DNA from: Agelaius tricolor
Lineage: Eukaryota > Chordata > Aves > Passeriformes > Icteridae
Length of the DNA: 64,000 nucleotides
Assembly: GCA_023055355.1 (NCBI GenBank)
Contig: JALJCS010000009.1
Span: forward strand, 46,096,501 to 46,160,500
Direction of reading: 5' to 3'
Shown here: positions 24,266 through 34,910 of the stretch, in pieces
How positions within the stretch are numbered: the first letter of the stretch is position 1
Layout of the letters: every line of letters starts with the position of its first letter
Position numbers and translations under genes: made by a program
Notes under the pieces: model-generated
Told to the model about the DNA's origin: nothing
Database searches by the model: none
What the model saw: only the letters and a program-made list of their open reading frames with translations

Positions 24266-26993
24266 TTTCCCTACAGATTTACCCCTTCCATGTGCAGTGC
24301 ACCTGATGATAGCAAGGTGAAGCCTTCACTGATATTTCAAGTGGGGTCATTCTCTTGTTTCTGACCTGTGTGTTAACCTCTGTGACCCCAAACCTGACAC
24401 TCTCTCTTACTTAAGATGAATTTTCCTTGGTAGTGGCTTGACTGAAGCCCCTCTTAGACTAAAGGCTGACCTATAACTATGAAGGAGCCCTAAGAATGGG
24501 GAGAGATCATTTCTCCCCTTGGCACAGGCATCATTGGAATCATGAGGCATTACAGCAGAAGAACAAGAGCAAGACAGAAACACATAAACAGATTAAAAGC
24601 AGAAGTGATCATTTTTTGTAATTAAACATTTCTTAACTGAAATTACATTAAATGCAAAAGCAGCATGAAAGGTCAGGAGAGATTTTCAAAGAGTGCTTCA
24701 GAGGAAGGGAAAGGGAAAAGCAATTACATACAAAGATAGAAGGTTATGATGCAGAGAAGATTATTACAAACAAGTGGCTGCCAGCAACAAACTGCATTGT
24801 TTTGAATGCTTAATTAATAAAATAATCTTTTTCATTAACCACTGCCAGTGGGGACGATAGATTGGAAAAAAACATGCAGGAAACACAACAGACCCATTTC
24901 CTACTTGTGTGCGTTTACATATATGTAGAAATCTGAAAATGAATTTTGTTTGTCTTCAGAACAATAGCATCAGAAGGAACAGTGGTTATTAATGATATTG
25001 TTCAGGTCATGTTTTCTTTAAAAAGCCACCAAATTTGCCCACACAAATGTTTGGGTATGCTATAGGATACACTTTTTTCTTTGCTTTGTTGTGGATAATA
25101 CTCAGAGGTAGAAAAGGCAGCTGAGGGAAGCATCACCCTTAAAGGAAAAAACTAAATTAAATAACACATTTATAATAAATGTGGTTACTTTTTTTCTTGT
25201 GCATGTTGGACTGCTGTCTGTTTTTATTTTTTGAGGCATATCTAGTGAAATAAATGCTTGTAAAAAGTGATGACAAACATGTCTGGTTGGCTTTTTTGTA
25301 TGTAAGGAGGTAAAAACTGTACTTGAAAAGTACATACTAATATATGGATATTTTTGAACTCCTTAAAAGATGGATATTTTTTGATATCTGTTTTCTATAA
25401 TTGTAGGCTCTGTAATTTTCATGCATCGACAGCTCCAATGGATACAGAGGGTTGCACAAGCTGACAGTTAGGGCAAACATTTATGATTGCTTTTGCTTGA
25501 TCTTTGGACATAAGAAACATTTGTGTGACTGCTTGTGTATTTTGATTAACAAATGCATGACAGTTTTGTTTTTTTAAAGATGTTTCATAAAGCATGTAAT
25601 GGTTGTAATGGTTATTGTTCATTTATTTGCTTTTGTATTGCTTTTTGCTAAGAATCTTGGAAGTGAAGAATGTTCTTTAATATGTGATATAAAGTATTTG
25701 TTTTGGTTGCAAAGCACTTAAAAATTCCAATTCTGAAACAGGGTTGGTTAGAGCCTGTTTTGAAATAGTGCCTTTTAATTGTGGGTTCAATCTCTGTATG
25801 GGCATAAGAGGGCATAACCCACATAAGAGGTGAATTTGATAATGTTGGTGGGGTCCCTTCCAGCTCAGAATATTCACAAATAGGTGACAGTGAGTTCATG
25901 TGAATAACACCCTCCTTTATACCCCTGACAAGAACTGAGATTGGAGGTGTTTGTTTTTATCTTCTAAGAAGAAAACATTCAGCAAAGCACAGCAGGAAAA
26001 GGAGCTGGGTGAAGGGCCAGTGTGTAAGATTCAGCTTCTCTCCCTGTGCTCCCTGCTCATGAATGAAAGTTTTGCTGTGCCAAAACTTTCCCCTTCTGCC
26101 TTCAGCATCACCCCAGAGCAGAGCTGAGCTGCTCAGAGCTCTGACACCACCTGTGATTAAAGCAAGGCCTTGATCAAAAGAAGTTTTTAGACTCCCAGCT
26201 CACTGCTCTGTGCAAGGCAGTGACTTTGTCACACTGTACATATCAAAAGCCCCACTGGATGTTGTAAATAAAAACACTTTAAACAACAACAACAATAAGG
26301 AAGAAAAGGATCTTTGATCAGGCTGCAGTTAATTGATTAAAATGTCCATTTCATTGTCCTTTCATGTCTAAGCTACAGTAAACAACATGAGAGAGCAGAA
26401 CTCAGCATGCAGCAGTAGAAAGGAGGCCACGAAGGAAGCCTGGCAAGTAAACAAAGATTAAAAAGAAAGGGAAAAAATAGATTATACAGAATAAATACAG
26501 AAACCTGCTGTGCTCATGCCCAGAAGCTTAACCCAATTCTCCAGCTATGCCACTGAAAGTCAGGGGAATTAAAAACCATCAGCAAATCACAGACTCATAT
26601 TTGCATTTATTTTCCTCACTGTAACCATATGAAATCTTTCCTACCAAACCCACAATGTGATTTGTGCAAAACTAACCTCATATAATGCTTCCAATATGAA
26701 ATGGATTAAGTACTGGGGAAGGGTATTGACTTTCATTCCAGGGAAATCTAAAAAAAAAAATCCTTGACTTTGGTTAACAAATAAACCAGGTTTCTCACTC
26801 TGATGAAAGTGGAAATGTTATAGTTGCAATTTCTCTCTCATTTGAGAGGTATCAGGGCGGCACCCAAGTTCCAGATATTCTCAAAGACACTCAGATATTT
26901 AAACATCAGCAGGGGCCAGTGAAACACTTGAGGATGCTCACAAGTAATCAGTTTACAGGCTCCTTTTCTGTGCAATGAAAGAGTCAAACAATC
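24266..26993. other. Gene-free unique sequence
   Basis: No gene is recognised. Minus-strand frames at 25102-25335, 25419-25622 and 25648-25899 are each under 90 codons with no domain. The near-repeat TGGATATTTTTGA occurs twice between 25,345 and 25,385. The rest is AT-rich unique DNA with one short AAC patch near 26,281. Confidence 0.6.
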
Positions 26994-27044
26994 CCTCCTC
27001 CTCCTCCTCCTCCTCCTCCTCCTCCTCCTCCTCCTCCTCCTCCT
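26994..27044. repeat. (CCT)17 trinucleotide array
   Basis: About seventeen uninterrupted CCT units end at TTCTCTC. Read on the minus strand it is a GGA/AGG purine tract that gives an arginine run, so the 89-codon minus frame at 26838-27107 is repeat-derived. Mirror-symmetric homopurine tracts like this can form triplex DNA. Confidence 0.95.
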
Positions 27045-29822
27045 TCTCTCAGGCATCTCAGCACAGTGGTGCTTCAACTTCTTTGAATCTTCTCTCTGGA
27101 GAGCCAAGGCTCCCTCTGTGATTCAAATAGAAAACCTGGAGACACCTGTCTCACCAAAGCCCATCATTTTTAATTATCTCTTTCAGCCTTTCTATTAAGA
27201 AGAGATCACAACTTCATTAAACAGGTATGTTCAATGCTGGGCATGACATTTGCAAATGGATAAAATAAAGTGAAACAATATTCTAGAGTTTGCATTTTTA
27301 CTTTTGCCTAAAGGACATCAGTGAGATCCCTTAAAAGCATAAGACACTCAAATAAAATGTTTTAAAACTTGAATTTTATATGTCAAGGCATGCAAATCAA
27401 TACACGCTGACAGACAAAGCAATTGGGAGGTGAAGCAAGTGAATTGTGCCTCTCAAGTTGCACCTTGGTTGAGTTTTATTAAAGAATAGAAAAAAATTAC
27501 TCCAGAGATCCTATTTTATCTTGCTGAGCTAAAACCTCGTGAATACAGTGGTTTTAAATGAAAGTAATGATATTTTTTCCTAAAATCAGTTGAATTGCTG
27601 TCACTTATATCTTTAACCACTTCTGCAGTGACTGATGCTTTGCAGCCCAAACATCCACTCCCAGTGCCAAGCTTGATCTCTCTTTATTTCTCATTTAACA
27701 GCCCAAATGCACATCCCCAGTCACTTGGATTTGGGGATTATTGCCTCTTGCTTGCAGTGCTGGATGTGTGAGCTGTGTATGAGCAACTGGCTTCCTTCTC
27801 TGAAAAACATGAAAACATCACTCTGCAAACACTCAGAGCTGCCCAATATCCCACCTGAGTCACATTGGGCTTAAAATATAAAGCACTGATCCTGCCAGCA
27901 CTTATTGTTGCCTGGGAAAAAGTGACTACCGTGAATAAAAGCCCCAGAGAAATCTACCCAGTGTCACCACTCCTAGCACTAAATTAAATTATTAAGCAGT
28001 ATTGGTGTAAAGATTGCACATTCAGGTATTTAACAGGTGCAAAATCTTCTGACAGAACATGACAATTTGCCTGAAGTATTCCACAATTTCCATTCCACAT
28101 TTTCCATTTCTTAACAGCGCAAAAAAACCCCTCCACCTTGGAAAGGCAAAAAAACAGCTGGGTACAACATGTTTACCAGCAGACCACTAAAAGCACTTCT
28201 GTTCAAATAAACAGAATTGCAGCAGCAAACCTCGAGATAATATTGACTTTTATGGAGTTTTTATGGATCCATTAGCTTGAATAGCTGCTGGATTTTTGAA
28301 CTAGAATAACAGATTTGCATATATTGCCTCGAATTTGCACCTTGCAAGGTCTGTTTCCTAATTTTGAATGATGAAGGCAGCAATGTAATACCAGAGTGTG
28401 CCTGAATAGTGCATTATATGAACTGTAATACTTTTTATTCTCTCTAATTTATTAATGTGCCATACTTCAAACAGCAGGAGCTTTTTCAATCATCTCATTA
28501 AGTGTCAAAGATGCTTAGTACAAACATTTCTAAGATACTAGTTATTAGACTGTTCGTGCATTTTATTTTAGCAAATAGTGAAATCACGCATTTCAATTTA
28601 ATTTTAGTGTTCAATTCACACAGAACATTTTCACATAGTTTTCAAATCTACTAATATTAGTCAGACATAATCTTCTCGTTGGAAAGAGCAAGCTTACAAA
28701 AATTAATTCCCACAAGTAATGGAAGTAACTTCACTTAAATGAAATCACTGCAGAATCATTTTAATTTAATTTTTTAAAATGCAGAAAATGCACAGCACTC
28801 CTCTCCTCCTACAGCACAAAAAAGTGTAAAGGAGGATTAATTTTCACCTAAGCACAGTGAAACACTGATAAAAATTCTGGATTTTTGGGGATGAAAATGA
28901 AGACAAACAAGGCAATTTTTCCAAAATATCAAATAGGACCTCCTTGTAACTACTTGTTCTATGGGGCCTTCTTGAATACAAACAATCTAGAATATTTTTA
29001 TCAATATAAATGGGTATTTCCTTTGCTGCAGAAGAGTAGTTTTTTAAACTACCAATCTATGTATATAAATAACCAGGGAGAAAAACAAGACAAAAAAAAA
29101 AAGAAAAAAAAAACCTGAGACAAACACAAGTAAATTGCCAGCTAATCTTTAAAGATTTCACTTTAGCTAAATTACTGTTACTGATCTTAATTATCCAAAT
29201 GGCGCCATTAAACAAATGAGATGTCTGAGAACCACACAGGAATATATGTTCAGATTTTTCTCCCTAAATTGTTTGATTAATATGCTACAAAGCTAATTAA
29301 TCTTCAGGGAAAGCATAAGAGTTGTGCCTCATATTGCACAGGTTATCTGTTGTTAACTAGTAATACACCCAAAAGAACTTTTAATCTAAAGGGTGCATTC
29401 ATTATTCATATGTTTTCTATTTAATATTACATTTTAGGACTGCCTAAATACTGGTGATCTTTCTCTTAAACACAACTATTTATAGCATAAATTTGAAGAT
29501 TCCAAAATACACCAGAGAAGTGTAGACAGACTTGCAAAGTTCTACTTCAGGAAAATTTGTAATATGTTGTCAAAAAGTACAGAACTAAAAACTACAACAC
29601 TCAGGTTGTGAGAATGGAATTTTCCAAACAGCAAAATTTACTAATAACTTTTTTAAGCCCTAAAGCAAAGACCTTCCTAACTTTGGACACACTGTAAACC
29701 CTGGGGATGACACCCAATTCTTTTCTCTTTCTTGTTGAGTTGAGCAGACAGCCTGCATGTGAAAAAATGGGAAACAGGACATTTGAAAGAACTTTAAAAA
29801 GCAGAAATATTAAAAAACTTCA
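27045..29822. other. Gene-free with CNE-like stretches
   Basis: No gene is recognised. The stretch at 28,280-28,480 contains an ATTTGCAT octamer (28313-28320). The stretch at 29,160-29,430 has dense TTAAT and ATTAAT words. Both look like conserved non-coding DNA but are unverified. An A-rich patch lies at 29,090-29,114. The 77-codon frame at 28885-29118 ends in that A-rich patch. Confidence 0.55.
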
Positions 29823-29925
29823 TGGAATCATCTTAGAATGTCCTGGTTTGGAAGAGACCTTAAAGAACATCCAGTTCCAACCCCTCTGCCATGGGCAGGG
29901 ACTCCTCCCATTGGACCAGGTTGAA
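29823..29925 (-). mobile_element. CR1 LINE 3'-end fragment (about 100 bp)
   Basis: The + strand reads GGAATCATCTTAGAATG, then TCCTGGTTTGGAAGAGACC, TTAAAGAACATCCAGTTCC, AACCCCTCTGCCATGGGCAG and GGACTCCTCCCATTGGACC. This matches the reverse complement of the avian CR1 3' end block by block. The copy is on the minus strand and cut off after the GACCAGGTTG block. The frame at 29707-29940 runs into it and is not a gene. Confidence 0.92.
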
Positions 29926-31188
29926 AGTGAAAGTCTGTGATAAACTATGAGAAAAAGCAGTAATAGCTTTAATATTCCCTACTATAATGAGAATTTGACT
30001 TTGTAAGATTGACAGAAATTGAATTTACTTATTACAATCATCAGCATTAATACATATGTTACGTGTGATAATATTTATATCAAATTTTATCATCATTCTA
30101 CTACTTAGGGAAAATTTTGCTTGCTAGCTCTTCAGTGCAAGGAAGTGTAAGGATTAATTAGCCCTGTGAAAATGCACATTCTGCTAACTCTGTTTTTAAG
30201 TCAGGGAAGTTTCTCATGGACACTTGCTCCACTTTGTGTGAAAGTGAAATATGTGCTGAGCTTATGGGCTAAAGATTTAGAAAATCTGCATTTCCAAAAG
30301 GAGGTCTATTAAAAAAAAAAAAAAAAGTCATGATCTTTCTTCAAAGATACATTGAACTAAATTGCATGTGAAATACTTGAAAAAATAAAGCAGAGTAAGA
30401 AATTATATCATCTAGGTATATTATCTAGGTGTTCCAGCTACGGATGAGATTTATAGCATATTTTTGGCTAGCAGCCAATTACAGACTGCCACATTCAAAA
30501 GCTTACATGCAATTTGTCGTATTTCTGTCTGAGGGATGTTTTAAATGCCTGTGTGTGACAATAGTGATAAAAACAGCAGATGGGATCAGAGCACTGGTTT
30601 ACTGATCCAACTAAACACACTTATGGGAGAAAAACATCAGAAACCATGCTAATAAAAAATTATTTTCTGTTATCACAAAATAAGACCTGACAACATGCAA
30701 TGTGCCCCTGTCTTTTAGTACTTTGAGAGGATTTCCTACTCCATTTTGTTTTCTCTCTAATCTACGTTAGCCTGCTGAAAAAAACCCAAACGAACCAAAA
30801 AAGCAGTTTAATGCCTTATGCTTTAACAACAAAAAAATAAATTAGATTACAATTTTCTCTCTTTTTGACTTTTGTATGGCTACAGGAACATACTATCAAG
30901 ATAACAGGTAAAGATTTTTCTTTTGTAAAACACACCTTTGCAATTACAGAAATTAATCTCAGACCTTATCAATTAGATTTGTGCGCACACACAGAAACTC
31001 ATTTTCAAGCAAAATATTTGCTTTTTATTTTTTTCCAGTTTTCATAATAATAAGAGATCCAAGATGATAAGGAAAAGCTGTTGGAATAACAAAGCAGACA
31101 AGCAGAATATATTAAACCAGGAGATGTTTCTTTTGATGGTAAATTTCTTTTTACATTAATATCTATGCTTTTGCTGAGGTCACTTGAT
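29926..31188. other. Gene-free AT-rich sequence
   Basis: No gene is recognised. A 16-nt A run lies at 30311-30326 and an A/C-rich patch at 30,778-30,840. Open frames here stay under 65 codons, apart from a 93-codon minus frame at 31005-31286 that runs into the CR1 piece. Confidence 0.6.
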
Positions 31189-31282
31189 CTGTTCAGCCTG
31201 GAGAGGAGGAGACTGAGGAGAGATCTCATCACAGTGAGGGGAAGCGCAGGGGCAGGCACTGACCTCTGCTCTCTGGTTACCA
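31189..31282 (+). mobile_element. Internal CR1 LINE fragment
   Basis: The sequence reads CTGTTCAGCCTGGAGAGGAG, GAGACTGAGGAGAGATCTC, ATCACAG, then GTGAGGGGAAGCGCAGGGGC, AGGCACTGACCTCTGCTCTC and TGGTTACCA. This is the sense strand of the part of CR1 upstream of its 3' end. Compared with the familiar order, roughly a dozen bases (the TACAGCTTCCTC-like word) are missing between ATCACAG and GTGAGGGG. The usual 3' tail does not follow, so the piece is internal, which is unusual because CR1 copies normally keep their 3' end. Confidence 0.85.
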
Positions 31283-33089
31283 TCACTTTGGATATTTTAT
31301 CAACTAGGATTACCCAATGCTTCTCTGAAGAATGAAGAGAAGAATCAGTAAAAGAGTTAACAAATATAACAAGAGCGAAATGCTAGAAAAATGAAGGGAA
31401 AAAATAAAAAAGTTAAATGAATCAGCACTTCAGGTGGAAAGGTTGAAGAACCAGATATCTCTGATATAATTGGAAGCCTCAAAATCATTGAAGATACTTT
31501 GTCAATGATGAAAATAGAAACAAAGCTGCCTCTTGTAAAGAAGACCAGCATGCATGAAAGTAGACAGAGCCTCATCCTACAAAAATCCTTTAAATGTGGC
31601 ATGGAACAGGGTGTGCTGGGAAGGAGGAATAGAAAATGCTCACAATGAGACCTATTTGGGACAAAAATGGGCAGAGGAGGAAACTGTAGGGAGGAAAGGA
31701 GGGTTGTAGTGTAGACTGGGCATAAAAGAGAGAAAATTATGGATAAAGGAATAAAGAGAGATATGAGAAGGCCAAAAAGGGGAGGGGAATTCAGACTATA
31801 AAAGGACATTTCTAAACATGTCTAAATCGAGATATTTGCAAAAGGAAAAAGCAATGCTGAAGTCCAGCTAGGAGAAAGGAAGTGAAGTTTTCTATGGAGC
31901 AGTTAAAATTGCATTCTTATGTTCACTGGAGATCCAGTTCTCCATCAGCTGAGTGCACAATCAGGCTGAGGTGGGAGCTTTGAGAAAAATCATGGAACGT
32001 GTCAAAACAAAGTTTGTGGGTTTCAGGTCTTACAGCTCCATCAAATCATTTTCATTTTTGTTTTGAAAAGGGTTCTTAATTTTTTTCAGACAAGCAGTTA
32101 GTTAAAAAAGAAATAATAAAATGGACAATTGGAGACCCTCTCTCATTCTGACCAAGGAATGAAAAAATAACTTGAGCTAAAGTCATAGAGGAACTGACCA
32201 GGGACATGAAGAAAAAAAAAAAAAATTAAAAGTAGAAGCCAAGCTAAAGTTAGCATCTGTCAGCCAGCAAATCTTTGGCTTTGTCAGACTCTGTAATTTT
32301 CATTCCACAGAGGTCGACAGGAGAAAAATGGCACCTAACTGAGGTGAAATGCTTAGTTCTGAGAACATCTCCTGAAAATAATACAGACTTCCATTAGTTT
32401 CATGCTGCAGCACAAATATTTTAGTGTTTTTTCATGGAAAGCTTCACTTTGATAACTCTGGCTGCTGCTGGCCAGAATGGTGTGCAAAAAAATCTCCCTG
32501 CCCAGAGGAAAAAACTGGGAAGGAATTTTAATGTTGTGTGGATGTGAAAATACTGACCTTGTTTTGAAACTTCCTCAAGAAATAAGGCAGGATCTGCCAG
32601 TAAAAGTGGTGTTTTATGATCAGAAATATTGGGTTTTGGTTGTTAAAAAGTAAGAAAAGGTATCTGGGAGAAATCTCTGCCCAGATAATTTTGTGCTGAG
32701 TGGGAAATACGATAAAATAACACTGACCCTGTGGTATTGAGTTAAGCTGCTTGCCAGAGAAGCAGATGTGTGACACCCACATGATAAATATATATATGCT
32801 AGTGGCACTTTAACCCATCAGAATGAATACAGAAGAACCTATTTATATGTCTAGTGCAGAAGTATTTGTCCGCAGAGCAACAAAAGAGTTGTTCAGCCTC
32901 CAAAAAAGTGATCTCAAAGTTTTGTGATCTCAGCCCATAAAGACTGCCCTATAAGCTGATTAACCCAATTTGATTTGGGTTTATGAGCTCACCAAAGAGA
33001 AATCTCTTGAAGGAAGTTGTTTTAAAAACTGTCCTTCCAGAACAGATTCATTTTAATGAAGAGACTGAAGAGGTCACCAAGGGCAAAAC
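31283..33089. other. Gene-free, purine-rich then AT-rich
   Basis: No gene is recognised. The + strand at about 31,330-31,860 is rich in A and G, which leaves the minus strand open for 150 codons (31357-31809). That reading is a run of Phe, Leu, Ser and Pro with no domain order, as expected from pyrimidine-rich DNA, so it is not called. A short A run occurs at 32212-32224. Confidence 0.6.
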
Positions 33090-33145
33090 TGGCCCTCATC
33101 AGGGTACAGTTTCCCATTCTGTGTGATTCTGTGATTTCACAGAAG
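33090..33145 (+). mobile_element. Possible CR1 3' terminus
   Basis: The string CCCATTCTGTGTGATTCTGTG followed by ATTTCACAG resembles the terminal ATTCTGTG repeats of a sense-oriented CR1. The sequence upstream (CAAGGGCAAAACTGGCCC and CATCAGGGTACAG) is not clearly CR1, so this could be a very short, decayed tail or chance. Confidence 0.35.
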
Positions 33146-34811
33146 AAGGGAGAGATGGAGAGTGAGAAAGGTGTTGGGATGGAGAACAAAAGCCATCTTC
33201 CAGCTGTGATCCCTGCTGGATTGACACATTGAATGAAAATTAATGAAACATGTTGCTTCCATCAAAGCACTTTTCCCATTGCTATCACCTAGTGTGAGTA
33301 GCACCTCAACTTTTTGAAAAACAGGGGTTTTGATAGGCAATGTTACCTAGTTACCACAAAATTTACTTTGGAAAACACCTAAACCTAGGTAAGGTGAAGG
33401 TGATATAGCTAATTTGGGAGATGTTTAGGCAGACAGATGATGCACCATGAGTGCATTGAGATATGTGGAATCCTCCATCCAGCCAGACACACAATTGTAC
33501 ATAACAGCAATCACAGAAGATATCTGGGAGCAAGTAAATAATTAGAACCTAAACCCACCAGTTCTATGGGGCTCTGAACTGTCCTTGGAGGATGAAATTC
33601 TGTTTGGTGGAAATCTGCAGGCTGGAAAGAGCCTGACAGACTTCAAGGCAGGTGAAATAGCATTGTTGCTCTCTATTTCTCAAGTGATTGAGGTGATTGT
33701 AGATCAAAACTTGTTTCACTGACTTCAGGGCAGTGTCTGTGAACTGGCACTGGGCTTTGTTTCAGGGGCCTGGAGGAAAAGCTAAATAATTTACTCGGGA
33801 TCCCAGCTTCTCTCTTTCATTTGTATTTTTCTCTCTCAGTTTCTGCTGGTAGCAATACCCTTGCTCCTGGCTAACTGTGCTGTGTATCACCAAATTCACA
33901 CCATCTATGACAGAAAATGTAGCTCTTCTCTTCTCCCAGACTGACCATAAGGCTGGTGCTTTTTTTCTTACCTGTCATTAAAAGCAACTGTAAAAAACCA
34001 ACAAACTAAAAAACCACCAAAAAACAACCTCTCTAAGTTTGCAAATACATCTTACACATAGCTGGAAATGAGAGACCATTTTGTAAAGTAAAATCTTTCA
34101 AAATACAGGCATATAATTTACCCTTGGAAAAGTCAAACTCTGTTCAATATAAATCAGGAAAGAAAAAAAAATAGAATATAAAACTTGATCTCCTACTTTG
34201 TGAGCAATAGTGGAACATATTTTCAGAGTGTTTAAGGAGAAATTTGTGCTTTGCTTCACTAGAGCTACAAATGTTGGATCATTTTCAAAACTGAGCTAGC
34301 AACAAAAACTGATTAAGATATATCTGAAAGAGTTTCTGAAATAGTAATGTAAGAAAAATTACAGCAGAGACAAAAGGAGAACACATGCAGGAACTGGAGC
34401 TATTGTTTTAAAAGAAAAGTGAAGAAATAAGCTTTTAACTTTCCAAAGGGTTGAAAATGAGCAAAGTAGTTATTGTGTATGACAGGAAATAAAAAAAAGA
34501 AAATTTAAGAAGATAGGTGAACCACAGCTGCAGTTAACAGAGAAAATTCAGTTCAATTCACATACTTCAGATGCAAGGAAAAATTTCTCTCCTCACTTAG
34601 AGCTGTGATCTTTATTAGTGTTTTTGTAGGTGAAGTGTGCAACCTTTATCTGTATTGTGGGGTGATTTCCCACACCTTGGCAAACAAGTGCTGAGATCTG
34701 TGCACCCATGGGATCTGTGGAGAATGCTGAGAATAGGGAAAGGGGCAGAGAGCACAAGTAAAACTTGCTGGCAGACCTGAAGGAAACAAATTCAGGTGGG
34801 TTTTGATCACA
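33146..34811. other. Gene-free unique sequence
   Basis: No gene is recognised. Small frames such as 33137-33340 (-, 67 codons) are not distinctive. Short A/C-rich words occur near 33,990-34,030. Nothing else stands out. Confidence 0.6.
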
Positions 34812-34910
34812 TTAAAAAAAAAACCAAAACAACCAAAAAAAAAAAAAAAAAAAAAAACAAAACAACCAAACCAAACCAAACCAAAACAAAAAAAACCCCA
34901 AAAACAAATC
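34812..34910. repeat. A-rich tract with (CCAAA)n
   Basis: A-runs interrupted by C: eleven As, then CCAAAACAACC, a 23-nt A run (34835-34857), CAAAACAA, (CCAAA)4 at 34866-34886 and more A-rich sequence. The minus frame at 34646-34879 reads the tract as Phe/Gly-rich and is not a gene. It may be an old poly(A) tail of an inserted RNA that has since picked up substitutions, but no AATAAA precedes it. Confidence 0.85.

Noticed and set aside
26838..27107. 89-codon minus-strand frame with an arginine run
   Set aside because: The run is the reverse reading of the CCT array. There is no domain outside it.
31357..31809. 150-codon minus frame rich in Phe, Leu and Ser
   Set aside because: The opposite strand is purine-rich, so stops are rare. 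No ordered domain or signal is seen.
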